From: Leucaena leucocephala
Lineage: Eukaryota; Streptophyta; Magnoliopsida; Fabales; Fabaceae
Reading direction: 5' to 3'
Assembly: GCA_037074615.1 (NCBI GenBank)
Contig: CM073535.1
Coordinates: 7,107,001-7,171,000 of the forward strand
DNA length: 64,000 nt
Part shown: piece after piece, positions 1-12,544 of the stretch
How positions within the stretch are numbered: position 1 is the stretch's first letter
Layout of the letters: every line of letters begins with the position of its first letter
The notes under the pieces: generated by a model
What the model saw: the letters and a program-made list of their open reading frames with translations, nothing else
The model's database searches: none
What the model was told of the DNA's origin: nothing
Made by a program: the position numbers and the translations under genes

Positions 1-935
1 GGCTTTTGATCAACCATGATCGATATCACAAAAAAACACTCAATATTTATATGACCATGATTCTTGTACAATATCCGACGACCTGAAAATCCCTTCAAAT
101 AGTGTAACACATGTTCTAAAACTTCCTATCGTCGGACAGTTGAAGAGACCATAAATTGGCTAAGGACACTCACTAGATAAGTGATGTCAGGCCAGGTCAC
201 TATAAGATAATTCAATTTGTCAATCAATCTCCTGGACCTCTATGGGTTTTCAAATAGCTTGCTCTTAGCAGTTTTAACGGGATTTTCATACGGTACACTA
301 CCATCAGCATCAAGCAGAGAATTATAAACTATAGGGAAACTAGTTGGGGCAGCTCCTAGTTTTTCAATTTTCTTTGGTAGGTCAAGAATATATTTTCTCT
401 GAGTCAATAAAATGTCTTTCCTGCTCCTCATGACTTCAATCCCCAAGAAGTACTTTAATGAACCCAAATCCTTTATTTGAAAGTGGGAGTTAAGGATTGA
501 CTTGAATGATGAGATTTCCCGAGGTATCAGTCCCCGTAATCACAATATAATCGATATACACAACTAGTAGAATCATGTCAGCAATTGTTCTCTGATAGAA
601 TACAGATTGATCACACTTACTCTGGCATAGGACAAAGTCTTTCATAACAATACTAAATTTGTCAAACCATGCCCAAATAAATTACTTCAACTTGTATAGA
701 GATCTCTTAAGGTGACACACTTTACCACGCTCCCCCTGAGCAACAAAACTTGGCGGTTGCTCCATGTACACTTCTTCAAGAATATCCCCATTTAAAAAGG
801 CATTATTGATATCGAGTTGAAAGAGATCCCAACCATAAGTAGCAGCCAGAGAAATAAAGAGACAAATAGAGGAGAGTTTGGCCACAGGGGAAAAAGTCTC
901 AAAGTAGCCAACACCATACTTCTGAACATAACCTT
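1..935 (-). pseudogene. copia reverse transcriptase fragment, 3' end off-window
   Basis: 682-885 encodes the conserved stretch with LFQLDINNAFLNGDILEEVYM, and 240-467 encodes SLKYFLGIEV and following residues. Between them (about 543-567) the catalytic YVDD box reads as YIDY, so the second catalytic Asp is gone. The amino-terminal side is cut by the MITE at 939-1544. RT coding resumes at about 1557-1680 as CKRVFTPKTKDD, with stops in frame. Confidence 0.87.
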
Positions 936-938
936 TAG

Positions 939-1544
939 GCTTTGTTTGGTTCAGCTAAGGGGAGGGTAGGTTAGGTTAATTTAAGGGAGGGTAGAGAAAG
1001 GTAGGGGGGTTAATTAATGATGTGTTTTATTTGGTTCAGTAGGGGAGGGGAGGGGAGTTAATTTGAAAATGACAAATATACCCTTATCTCTTTATTTAAA
1101 TTTATTTACTCTTTATTTATAATATTCATATCAAAATTATTATTTTTTTAATTTATAAATCTTAAATTTTTTTATCTCATTTATATATATAATAAAATTA
1201 AAAAATATGATAAAAATTTAATATTATTTCTTATTAATTATATAATTATTATATATTTTAATATAATATATAAATAATTTATTACATTTATTAAATTTTA
1301 ACAATTAAAAAAATTAGGTGTGAGAAAAATATAAAAAAAAGGCTTAAGGGTACAATTGGAATATTAAATAAACATCAAGGGCAATTTGGTCATAAAAGTG
1401 GAAAATTTTCTCTCCCCTCCAAAAACCCCCCACTTTTGGAAGGGAGGGGACCACAAAAAGACAAAAAATCTCCCCTTCCTTCCCCTCCATTTTTCCTAAC
1501 CAAACACACTTTCCTCTCCCCTCCCCTCCCCTCCAAAACCCCCC
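939..1544. mobile_element. G/C-strand-biased MITE nested in the copia RT region
   Basis: The left end is rich in GGGGAGGG blocks and carries the tip GTTTGGTTCAG twice (about 945 and 1032). The right end is its imperfect inverse, rich in CCCCTCCC with CCTAACCAAACACA near 1494. The interior is AT-rich and non-coding. Copia RT coding is continuous in sense on either side. Short near-identical flanks (accttta at 931, accttag at 1546) may be a degenerate target duplication. hAT-like by its tips, but not proven. Confidence 0.7.
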
Positions 1545-2168
1545 AACCTTAGTTTTATCACGTGTTCTATCATCCTTAGTTTTAGGGGTAAAGACCCGTT
1601 TACACGCAATAGCTTTCTTTCCTACTGGTAAATCTATTAAGATTCACGTTCCAGCACGATCAATGGCCATCATCTCTTCCTCCATAGCAAAACGCTAACC
1701 CGGGTGGGACAAGGCCTCAGGAAGGGACTGAGGTACTGAAATAGTGTCTAAAGAGGCAACAAAGGCACGAGAAGCAGTGGAAAGGTGGTTATAAGAAACA
1801 AAAGAAGAAATAGGATAGGCACAAGTATGTTTACCTCTGCGAAAGGCAATGGGCAAATCAAGGGAGGGATCAGGATCTGGAACAAGTGTCTCAGAGTCAA
1901 GAACTGGGTCAGGCTCAGGGTGAGTGATGCTTGCTGCATGATTTGATGACGAAGCAGATAATGGCGGAGCCAAATCTGGCGCAATAGCAGGATTGATTTC
2001 CTTCAAACGTCTGATATAAACATGAGACAAAGGTAATAGACTAGGTGCCAGTACGAGAGCTGAGGCTAGTGATGGTAAGGGAATAATAGAATATACCGGA
2101 AGAGTGTCCTCCTCCACAAGTGGAGAAGGAGAACCAGAAGTGTTAGAGGTAAAATATATAACAGATTC

Positions 2169-2986
2169 CTAAAAAGTAATATTTGCATAAACCAGATAAC
2201 AATTAAGAGTATGAGAGAAATACCAATAACCTTTCTGAATGCGAGAGTAGCTAAGAAAGACACACTTGAGGGACTTATGATTTAATTTAGAAATAGTATG
2301 ACGCATATCTTGAACAAAACACACAGCCAAAAATCTTATGATCAATGGAAAATAAAGACTTGGAAGGAAAGAGAGTAGCGTAGGGAATGTGACCATCAAG
2401 AACAGAAGATGGCATGCGCTTAATGAGAAAGCAAGCAGTGAAAACCGTATCTGCCCAAAAGGGTTTGGAACTTGCATTTGAAATAAAAGTGTACAGGCTA
2501 CTTCTAATAAATGTCGATTTTTTCTTTTGGCAACACGATTCTGAACTGGTATATCCACACAAGAAGATTGATGTAAAATTCCGTTTTGAAACATGAAAGA
2601 GCGAAATGATTCAGAACAATATTCTTTAGCATTATCACTACGCAAGGTATGGATAGGAGTATGAAATTGATTTATAATTTCAGTAGTAAAGGCACAAAAG
2701 TGAGAGAACAACTCAGAATGACTTTTTATTAAATATAACCAGGTAGTTCGAGAATAATCATCAACAAATATAACGAAGTACTTGAAATTAGCTTTGAATT
2801 CAACTGGACATAGTCCCCAAACATTGGATGCACTAAGTCAAAAGGAGACAAAGCTCGTTTATTGACTCGAGATATTAAAGAAAAATTATGATGTTTAGTA
2901 AATTGACATGACTCACAATCTAATGATGACAAATTCTGAAACCAAGAATAATTTTTTTTCAAAGACGATAAAGATAAATGACCCAA
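2169..2986 (-). pseudogene. copia GAG-pre-integrase and integrase core fragments
   Basis: Two open stretches are seen. 2729-2986 carries MGHLSLSSLKKN and a CESCQFTKHH zinc-finger-like stretch, matching the GAG-pre-integrase domain and the HHCC end of integrase. 2169-2711 carries the core, with TLRSDNAKEY (catalytic Asp region) and the region after it. The two are in different frames, so at least one frameshift separates them. Confidence 0.85.
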
Positions 2987-3226
2987 ATGACGATGTGTTT
3001 AAAAAAGAGTGGCACCACCAGCACAAGCCATCGCACAAGACCCCTGATCATCAAGGAAGTAATGATCACCAAATTCGTAACCTCTACCAATAATCTTCTT
3101 CGTCAAGAGATCCTAAATCAAGCAGAGATGAGGATAAAATAAAACACAACAATTGAGATCATGAGTAAGCTTGCTCGAAGAAAGAAGATTAAATGCAAGA
3201 TCAGATACATGCAGCACCGAAGGTAA

Positions 3227-3469
3227 CTAAATGGAAGGAGTAAGACTTACCATGCCAAAACCAATGACACAGGGATAGGAACCATTAGCAATGGTAATAC
3301 TTGATGGATTGGCATATGAGTCATAAGTAGAAAAGAGATGACAGTTAACTGTCATGTGGTCAGTAGCACCCGAGTCTATGATCCATTTAGAAGTAGAAGA
3401 GACCAAACATGTCTCATTATTACTTTTTGCAATAAGACTACTAACATTCAGAGTGCCGTGCTTTTGCAA
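3227..3469 (-). pseudogene. copia aspartic protease fragment
   Basis: The translation contains WIIDSGATDHMT, with the DSGA active-site motif of retroviral-type aspartic proteases and the Trp/Asp spacing typical of copia proteins. The frame stays open for only about 80 codons. The GAG-pre-integrase remnant follows downstream in the element. Confidence 0.85.
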
Positions 3470-4196
3470 CTTGCCGTATTTAAGAAATTAGGCATACTTT
3501 GAGGTAGATATTATGAATGTGTCATCACAGTTATCGTCCATAAAATATCATAGGAGAAGATTCAGTAAACCAATCGTAATATCCAGAACAAAAAAAAGTT
3601 TAACTAGATGTCACACCAGGGACAAATAATCAACAAGAATCCAAGTTAAGAACAATATACTAGAGAAAGCGATAGCCACACCAGGAGCTTTGAAATAGAA
3701 AATACCAAACACAAACACATTACACGAGATATTACGTGATATGATAGATAGCTAATTAGTACTGGAAGCGCCTAATCAAAGTAAATACAACAACCAAAGG
3801 CTACTTTAGGGACTAATTAGCAAGAAAATATTAATTAGGTGTCAAAGCTGTCTCACGGGGACAGAGGGATCGTGAATCGAACAAAATAGAGATGACCCAA
3901 CCTGGAAACGTCGAATTAAAGTGCGAAACTACTAGGGATAGGCTGGATTCAGTGAGTCGATGCCTGAGAAACTTGTAGTTGCGCAGGAGAATCACATATT
4001 GCTCAGATGATGACGAAGCTTCAGGAGAGCCATCGATTGGAGCCTTGCGTTCCTCCTTGCTAGGCGCTTCTCACAACTTGACGTCAAGAAAAGGAACCAC
4101 ACAGAGATCACAAAGACTGACGGCACACAGTGAATAGAAGCTAAAAAACTCGCAGACAGAAGCCAACATAACGAAAGTAGTAACCCTAAATGTAAT

Positions 4197-4208
4197 GCTC
4201 TGATGCCA
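4197..4208 (-). other. Primer-binding site (initiator tRNA-Met type)
   Basis: The minus strand reads TGGCATCAGAGC immediately inside the LTR. This is one base off TGGTATCAGAGC, the sequence complementary to the plant initiator tRNA-Met 3' end used by most copia elements. Confidence 0.88.
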
Positions 4209-4369
4209 TGTTATTTCAGATAAATAATACTTGTACATTATTGATATTTAGAAGGTATATATATACACAATAGAGAATTCTAGATAATTTTACATACTAA
4301 TAAAATAATATCATATCTTATCCTATATACTAATTATAGAATATTTACATATCTTATAATATCTCTACA
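4209..4369 (-). repeat. 5' LTR of the copia element
   Basis: On the minus strand the segment begins TGTAGAGATATT and ends GAAATAACA, the TG...CA ends expected of an LTR. The inner edge abuts the primer-binding site with no gap. At 161 bp it is short for a copia LTR but within the known range. Its partner LTR is not in the window, so divergence and age cannot be measured here. Confidence 0.85.
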
Positions 4370-4809
4370 AGTAGGATGAAAATTTTTCTAATTGAAGGTA
4401 GATAGAAGATACTAGGCTATCATAACCAATTCAAGAGAAAAAAATATTGTGCTACCCTTCAAATGGAAAACCAAACAAACTATAAATGATGCTTGTGTGC
4501 TTCCTCTTCACTACTTTCTTCATCAAAACTCTACATTGTCCCTTTTTTCACTCCTCTTTTTCTCATTCTATTAACCCCATAGGTTGTTTCACTTTCTAAA
4601 AACTAAATTCAATCTTATTGACATGTGTTAGCTACTAGCAATCTTTAACTATTTATTTTATCTATGAATTGCATAAAGAGAATGAGTAACGCTGTAAGTT
4701 ATTAAAAGGAGAAAGTGGTCAAAACTAATGTGATAAAATGATAAAATAGTGAATTGATGGTGTAAATCAAGGAAGGGTGCATAAGTTGATACATAATTCA
4801 ATCTATTAC

Positions 4810-7800
4810 CACTCGTCCCAACGAAGACATTTGCAAGCCCCTAGTATGCATGAAATCAGTTAATGTCCTTCCATCAACTGGTGAAAGTTCAAGGGAACCA
4901 AAATCTGCCACCTAAAAAAATATAACCCTCACATTCAAATTCATTTCTTAATAACTCTAGAGAAAAGCATCTATATTGTCAAGATACTCACCAGCTTTGG
5001 AAGTGCAGTTTCAACATAATATTTATGAGCCATTTCCATCAATTCATCAGGCGACTGCAAATATGGGCAATTGTCACATTAAATGTCAGTATACCTGTAT
5101 ATCAAGGGCTGATAAATACTTTTATTTAGTGAGTTAAGATAATATTAATTAGCATTGAGAAAGTTCATAAATTCTATTGGCGAATTAACTTATGCAGACG
5201 GAAAAAAAACAAACAAAGGCATGCTTACTCATGTCAGAAAGCAGAGACAGACCTTTAGATGGAGACCAGTTTTAGATTCTTTAAGACGTGTATATGCTGC
5301 ATCAGGAAGCAGCTTTCTCCACATAGCTTCCTTTTCTTCATCTTGTCTCTCTAACTGCTGTTGAGTGGCATCTGACTTGTTAGTTATATCAACACCATTA
5401 TTTGTTAAAGTGTCTTTCCCTTGTTCAGCCTTTGAATTCCTGCTGTCAATCTTTTTCTTCAGTTCCTTTAGTAATCCACCTTGCTTCCCAAGCCCTTTAA
5501 CATCTGGTTCAGGTTTAGACTCTTCTGACTTTTTGGGCTCAGTTTTCCCAGGGGCTTGATTTTGCAAATGTTGAACCCAACAAGCTCCTAATTCCCATCT
5601 GATAGATTTACTTTGTTTAGTGGGTTCTTCCTGCAATTTCAGTAAGCTTTTCTCTATAACTCTCCTTACCAAAGACCTAGCAGATCGTAAATTTTCAACA
5701 TCTGTGCTTTGGTTTCGTTGAATTGTATTAGATGATTGAGGTGTAGATGACTTGTGTAACAGCATCCTCAAGCTGAAGGCAATTTGATTAGGTGTATCAG
5801 TGCATTGTATCATATACATAAGCACCATTAAGACAATAATAATTTGTTAAGGTATTGAAATCAGAAAGATGTAAATCCTATAAGCTAAATTTGCATTAAA
5901 CGCTTTAAAGGCACCAATTTTTTTCCTCAATTAGTGCATTCAATTCAATATTTAGTGTATCAATAAATGGTTTGCTAACACAAAACGTGAGCATGTAGTC
6001 ATTCAATTTCAATGAGGCCTCTTGACCATTAATAGATCATACAAGTGATAGAAGAGTTTACCTGTTAACATTTAAAGCATTTGCACCTCCTTCAGGCTGA
6101 TCCTCAATATCAATGTCCACAGGAATAGGACTCCCTTCCCAATCTATCTTAGTTGAAACATTCACCACAGCTGTGTAGCCACAGTGCCTTACAATTACTA
6201 GACCAAAAGTAGGAGTATCCTACGTGAACAAAACACAAAAGTTATTAATAAAACACTTCAGTGAGTTATAATAGGCTCACAGTACTTAGTTCACTTACAT
6301 GAACAGTTGCACTCTCGTCTGCAGTTATTCCTTTGAGCAAGTTTCTTCGAGCAAGTTCTTCTTCTGACAATCCAAGAATCTGACTTCCATCATTTTTGCA
6401 ATCCAACTTCATACTTGCCTCAGATACATCTCTGGTCACCTTAATAGCCAAATCTCCAATTTTTTCTTCATATGAAGTTTGGGTAGTTGGACTATTTAAA
6501 GAGCTTTCTTTAATATGCTTTATTGCTGAAACAGCTTTTATGACTGACACGTCGACAAATAAACTGTGCAGCAGAAAGGCTTTCCTATCTCGAATTTGTC
6601 TCTCTTCTGCTGTTTGACAAGGCATTGCGGCTAGTATTGCAAATTCTCTTGCCCATTGTCGCTTATCATGTTTACCATCTCTGCCTTGTCCACCACCATT
6701 TCCTCCCCAAGTTTCATCTTCCATTGGAAGTGGGGGAAAGACAGATGAATTGTCAGCAACAACTAGAGGGACAACCCACGTATTTGCACGAAAACCATAA
6801 GGAAGATTGCCAAACTGAAATGATACCACAATTGTGAAAACGTTTTCTTAACAGAATAGTTGAAAACATATAATGAAAGTACATACTTTATTGTGTTCTA
6901 TAAAGGCTTTCATAAGAGCTTTGTAAGCCTGCAAGAAGTAATGCCATTTATTATTATTAAGATGATAAATTAAAATGAATTAAATCAAATAACTAGGCAA
7001 ATATGATTTGCAATTAAAAAAATATAAGCAATCACTACAAAGAAAAATGATCTGGAAGTAGTATAAAAAAGCATATGTAAAGAAACAATAATGAGTCGAA
7101 ACTTACAGAATCAAACACTCTGCTTATCTGCTGAAGAAGGCCTACCAAAGTATGACTGACAAGGAGACGTTTTCCAGCAGGATAGAATCCCTTTCTGGAA
7201 GCAACAATCGTTGTCGGTTTTCCACTACAAACCCTAACCTGTACATATCATATGCATGGCAATCCCAAGATATATTATATTGCAAAATCTCATTCACAGT
7301 AAACTACAAAATAGTACAACCCTACAACAAATTAACAAAAAGAGATAAAAGTAAATAAGGCAATAACCCTCACATCAATCTGAAAGAAATCATCATCTGT
7401 CTTGTCTTCTAGGAACGGACGATTTGACCTTCGTATGTCTGTAATAGAATCGAAAGCGCTTTAGGAAAACTGGGTTTCATATCCAGATACTATGAAATAT
7501 ATTCACAACTTATGTAATGCTGGACTAATATGAGTGGTAGTCAACTGGCTAAAATCCCTTAAGTGAGTGTGTGTGTGTGTGTGTGAACGAGATTGTATTA
7601 TTTAGTTAATCATGCATGGTTCAGACCAAAAAAATAAAACAAAATTAGTCACGCATGCTAGATGTGTCTTAGAAGCAAACATTCCATCTATGAAAGAGGA
7701 AGCAACACTATACATATTATATATACACACGATAGGTAAAAGTACCATATGAAAGCTGTAATCCCAATAAACAGCTTAACTGTCTTCTGTTGGTGAAGCT

Positions 7801-10800
7801 TACAGCTCATTGCACCATACTTTTTTTTACTTGTTTTGCTAAAATGAATTCTTAGAACTCAAATAGAAAAGATAACAAAGAGAAACAATTTTAATAGCAA
7901 ATTTAGTTGTAACAATTTTTTTTTTTCAAAATTTTCTGAACAGCTTTAAAATTTCTTTCCAGAGTACTCATTCTATTTATTCTTTCTCTCATTATTAGAA
8001 ATTAAAAAAGAAAATCTACAACCCATTGCTCCAGTCCGACGACCAATATCACCCTGGCTACCTATATGATACTACTTCTATTGTTTTTCCTAGAAAGTAA
8101 TTGTTCAAATAAACTACAGTAGACAGTTGAAATTAAAAAAAAAAATTACGCCATAGTTTATGCTAGGGACATTGCTCCTCAGATAAATGAAGATAACAAA
8201 GAGAGAATCATGCTTAATAAAACTCACAATGTATAGGAGGCGTAAGATGCGAGAACGAAAAGAAGTCGTAAAACTGCCCCAATCTCGGTGGTGGACACAA
8301 GGAAATGTCAATGTCCACTTTCTCCGACTTGTCGCCTTTCTCAATACCGCCTTTCTGAACTGCTCCACCGTCAGAATCAAGTTTCTGATCACCAGAGTCG
8401 AGCTTCGAGCTGGTTTCCAATCCATTTTCTGAAGTTGGACTCTGCTGCTGAGACTGTTCGGTCTCAACCGAACCGGATTCTTTGGTTCCGGAAGGATCCT
8501 TCGTGTTGGACCGGACAACCGGCCTACTGGCGGCAGACGAGAAGCCGAAGGCGGTGGTGCATGCCACGATATCGAGGATTCGCCGAATGTGAGTCACTGC
8601 GAGCTCCTCAGTGTAGTCCTCTAACAGAGAAAAAGGTGGGAAACAAGTAAGAACGATGATACGGTACAGTGGGCTCGTATTAATAGAATAGATCTCGAGA
8701 AGTTGGCCGTTGGATTACCATTTGACGTTCGTTTTACTCACCTTCAACGATAGAAAGATGACAAGGTTTCAGTGAGACGATATCCATGGAATCTTTCAGC
8801 CTAAGACCTCGCACCTGTTCATTATTATTAGCAGGATCTCGTTAGCCGTTTTGTTCGTTAGGAGAGTTTTTACATTTTAAGGCATTTTTAATAGAGCTTT
8901 GCACAGTGCGGGCCCACCTGTTTTATTAAACATTAATCTTGCATAAATACAAAAGTGACGTTACATAAATTTGTCAAACACACAAATTTGTAAGCTCCAA
9001 TAAATTAAATCATTAAAATAATAAACTCCTCGAAATTTTTTGTCTAAATGAACGCAATTTTTGGACCTCATAAATAAACACAATTTTTATCTTATTCATT
9101 CTTTTCTATTTTTTTTCTTCTAATAGTTACATGTCATGCATTTTATTTAAAGAATCTGAAATAAATTTTACAACTTGTAAAGTCAAGTTGCCAAAACACA
9201 CACAAGAAAAGTATGTAAAAAAAAATAATAATAAGTGTGACTGAATTGGATTTTTTTAATACTAGATTGTATTTTTTTATGTAGTGAGAAAATGCTTGGA
9301 ACAATCAAAGACCTCACCCACTGGCCCATTTGATACCCAAGTGTGGAACCCATCAATATTTCTTTTCTTCTTCTAGACTAAGAAAAAAATTAATAAAATA
9401 TGGGGGGAAATAAAAAATTATCATATAACTCATAAAAATGATATACTAAAAAATTATTAGGATTAATTTAAGAAAATAAAAGAAACTTTCCCGAATGAAC
9501 CACAGATCTGCTTGTTTAGGACTAAAATGAAAGGGGTGGAATGCATAATAAAGGAAGTATAAGGGGAACAAGTTAGTAATTAGGAAAAAGTGTACCTCGT
9601 GAGATAGGGAGTAGTTGGTCAGGTGACATGTCTCCACGTGGACCCCAAGCAACTTTCTCACATCCAATATCTTGTCCGTAGATATTCCCTGTCCTCCACC
9701 ACAATTGTCCATAATTTATTCTCATCGCCCAAAAAGAAACACACACGTATGGCATAGATGAATACTAGACAATTCTCATTTAGCAGTGATTTTTATACTT
9801 ATTTTATTTTTACTATAAGAATTATATAATTAATTTATTAATATTAAAAAATTAATTAAATTAATTATTTATAAAAAAAATAAGAATTAATTTTTTTAAA
9901 ATATCACATTTAATCATTTATATTAAAATTATACAAAATTATTTAATATATTTAAAAATACAATAAATTGAGTCACCAAATGTGGACCCCGGACCCCCAT
10001 ATGCTTTATGGAGTTAAAAATAATAATAATAATAATAATATAACTTATATATAATAAGACTTCTCCTATTTTTTTTAAAAAAATGTCTTAATAAAAAACA
10101 TAATAAGACTTCTCATGAATTTTATCTTAATATTAAAAGTTCGGATGAAACTATGTAAATGTCCCATGGTAAAACATCTAAAAGAAAGAGAGGAAAGTTA
10201 AAGGAAATGGTTTAACTTAAATGATATGCACTTTACGAAACAAGTTAATTAAACAGAGGTAAAATGGGAAGTTAATAAAAAAATTAAAATTAAAATCGCT
10301 TATAAATATCTCTCATAAAAAGTAAAATATTGTATTAAGAAATTATCTCGATGGACTGAAAAAATTACGTCCGCTGGAAAAAAAAAATGGGTTGAAGGAT
10401 AAAGAAAAAGAAAAATGTAGATACCTTAAGGGTCACTTGAGAATCGTCTGGGGTCTCCACAGTAACTTCAATTACAGTTGGCAAAACTGCAATGGATACA
10501 AAGTATTCCAGATAAGAAACCATATACTCTATAATTTCAACAAAAAAACCAACACCATATGTTATCATTTAGCAGAAGATAAGATTACGAGTAGCCAGAA
10601 AGTTCTCCAATATCTAAAACCACCGACCAATAATAAACAACCTACTAGCTCCTTATTCAACCTCATCAGTTTATCAGATTCGAAGTGCAGAGACAGAGAC
10701 CATACGTTTGTTTGGGGAAAAAAAAGAAAACTAAAATTTTAAAAGAGTATTTAGCTTAAATTTAAAAAAAAATAACTATATTTATTTTTAAAAAATATAT

Positions 10801-11464
10801 ACTAAACTATATTTTAAAATTAAAATTTTAGATAAATTATGTAGATTAGCTTCTAGAATAATAAAAAAAATCATATAATTACTACATACTTACTATTTTA
10901 TCTTATTTTTTATTATACTCTCTTCTCTTCTCCCTCTTCTCTCTTATATCCTTCTCTCCTCTCTCTTCCTCCGCATTCATCTTCTTCCTCCTCTCCTCCT
11001 CCTCCTCCTCCTCCTCTTTGTGCTTCCTTCTTTCTCAAACCCAGCCACTTCTTCTCCCTCTTTCATTGCCACTACTGTATTTGCCAGATTCTTTAAGACT
11101 ATGAACTCCCATAACTCTTCTGTCTTCTTCCTCTTATATCTTCTTTCGATTGATAATGAGAGATAGAAGATGAGAGAGATACATACATATTTTAGTAATT
11201 TATTCATCATAAAAATATTTCTAATAATAATATAAATATTTATTTATCTAGAATATTTTTTTCCTATAAAATTCTTTTCTAAAATCCCTTTTTTTATTAT
11301 AAGTCATCCTCTAAATTCTTATCTAATGCCCTATATATATATATATATATATACACGTACACATGTGTATATGAATAATGAATGAATGTATTACCTTTCT
11401 CTTCCTTTTTCTTCTTGTCTCCCTTAGCTTTGTGGGGTTTGGTTTTGCCAGTTTTGGGAGCCAT
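4810..11464 (-). CDS. REC/TSS-type clustered-mitochondria (CLU) family protein, first 13 coding exons
   Basis: Start ATG at 11464 (MAPKTGKTKPHKAKGDKKKK). Exons on the minus strand: 11464-11395, 10486-10425, 9688-9596, 8814-8742, 8620-8228, 7438-7374, 7238-7107, 6928-6887, 6814-6299, 6219-6062, 5772-5253, 5054-4992, 4911-4810. All have GT-AG borders and phases agree, giving 763 codons. Landmarks are the ubiquitin-like N-terminal part, FGNLPYGFRANTW of the CLU region, and ADFGSLELSPVDG. Arabidopsis relatives (At1g15290, At4g28080) are REC proteins that set chloroplast compartment size; full length is roughly 1,700 residues. The C-terminal half, including the TPR region, is absent because intron 13 runs into the copia element. 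Whether the gene still works depends on sequence to the left. Confidence 0.93.
10705..11325. mobile_element. Dispersed TIR family, copy A, in intron 1 of the REC/TSS-like gene
   Basis: An AT-rich left arm with TAAAATTTTAGATAAATTA and TAGCTTCTAGAATA leads to a stretch with long pyrimidine runs (CTCTTCTC, repeated TCC), then a right arm with TTTTAGTAATTTAT. The same order of blocks occurs at 19.1, 29.4, 44.1 and 56.1 kb. No transposase is encoded. It lies wholly inside intron 1 (10487-11394). Confidence 0.75.
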
Positions 11465-11869
11465 TTGCAGAAGTGAAGAAATTGAACTTGTTTCTTGGGA
11501 TGAAGAAGAAGCTATATAGCTTTGAGAGAGTTTAATTAATTAGCTGCACTAATTAATAACCAGACTCCTCCTTTTTCTTCTTTCTGGACGGAAATAACTA
11601 TGAGGCAATAGTTGAATTCATCGAATAACTAACTGGAAAAAATTAATAATCTCCGTCGTGGTCGTCGTCCTCAAACTCTGGAAGATTCTTGGGCGTAAGA
11701 CAAAAACTAAATACCAACCGCCAGCAATAATATCTCTGCAGAATTCAAACTTGCTTACTATCTATAATAAATGCCATTAGAACAGGGACTTTAATTTCGC
11801 CGAAAGAGAAAAAACAAAGGCAAATACACACACCAAAACTCTCAAACGCTGATATATTTTTTCTGGGTT

Positions 11870-12110
11870 TTACAGACAAATAATACACACGAGAATTGTT
11901 GAATGAATGAGAATAGAGAGAAGCAAGAAGGGAAGGGAAGGGTGAGAGAGAATGTTTATGTTGAGGTTATAAGAAAGAGAGAGGAGGGTAAAAAGGAAGA
12001 AGGAGGGAAGAGTGGATTGGGAGGGAGGGAGGGAGGGAGGGAGTGGATAGGATAAGGTAAGGCAGAGGGCAAAGGCTGCCCTTATACAACACAAACACAT
12101 ACAAGAGAAT
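11870..12110 (-). promoter_or_regulatory. Probable 5' leader / core promoter region of the REC/TSS-like gene
   Basis: The minus strand is a long pyrimidine-rich tract, including a perfect CCCT run at about 12020-12043, of the kind common around plant transcription starts and in 5' leaders. It lies 400-640 bp upstream of the ATG at 11464. No clear TATA box was placed. The exact start site and any leader intron are not resolved. Confidence 0.4.
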
Positions 12111-12544
12111 GTAAGGCTAGCGATTTGAGGCCTCTCATTTTTTAAGTTTCTTCCGCCTACGACACCTCATCTCTCTCTGCCTCTCTGTGTATTTTCTGCC
12201 TGTTACAACGTCATTGGAAGTCATAGTTGAAGGTTCTTGTCGTCATCTCCGGTTCTAGGAACGGGTTCGCACCAAGTCATCGCCAATCACACACTGACGC
12301 GTGTGCTTGTGTTCCGACCTTTTCATGTGGAGATAAACTTTTTGGTGAATTTTGCAATTCCAAACAAGTTCCACATACGATATGTTTGGATTGGCGATTT
12401 AAAATCTAAGCTAACTTTTTAATAGTAATTTTATAAACTAAATATGTAAAAAGAAATTTATCTCAACTTACCTAAACATGCTTATTGAAAGCACATGAAA
12501 ACAAATTAACTCTTAACACTTGTGAGAACCATACAAACACATGC

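Larger units (their letters stand above)
1..4369 (-). mobile_element. Ty1/copia LTR retrotransposon, decayed, 3' part off the left edge
   Basis: Reading the minus strand from 4369 leftward gives a 161-bp LTR, a tRNA primer site, a poorly preserved gag region (about 3480-4196), aspartic protease, GAG-pre-integrase, integrase core, and reverse transcriptase running to the window edge. This protease-integrase-RT order is diagnostic of copia rather than gypsy. Frames are broken by many stops and shifts, so the copy is non-autonomous. From LTR to protease is only about 740 bp, short for a complete gag, so an internal deletion is likely. The 3' LTR is outside the window. The element lies in the same orientation as the REC/TSS-like gene and within its intron 13. 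A 0.6-kb MITE is nested at 939-1544. Confidence 0.93.

Noticed and set aside
10977..11210. 77-aa basic ORF ending in an Arg run
   Set aside because: It is produced by the TCC microsatellite in TIR-family copy A within an intron.
11870..12100. 76-aa hydrophobic ORF on the minus strand
   Set aside because: It is a by-product of the pyrimidine-rich leader of the REC/TSS-like gene, with no ATG context or similarity.
12227..12422. Two overlapping ~60-aa ORFs upstream of the REC/TSS-like gene
   Set aside because: There is no similarity, and the two frames compete over the same promoter-side sequence.
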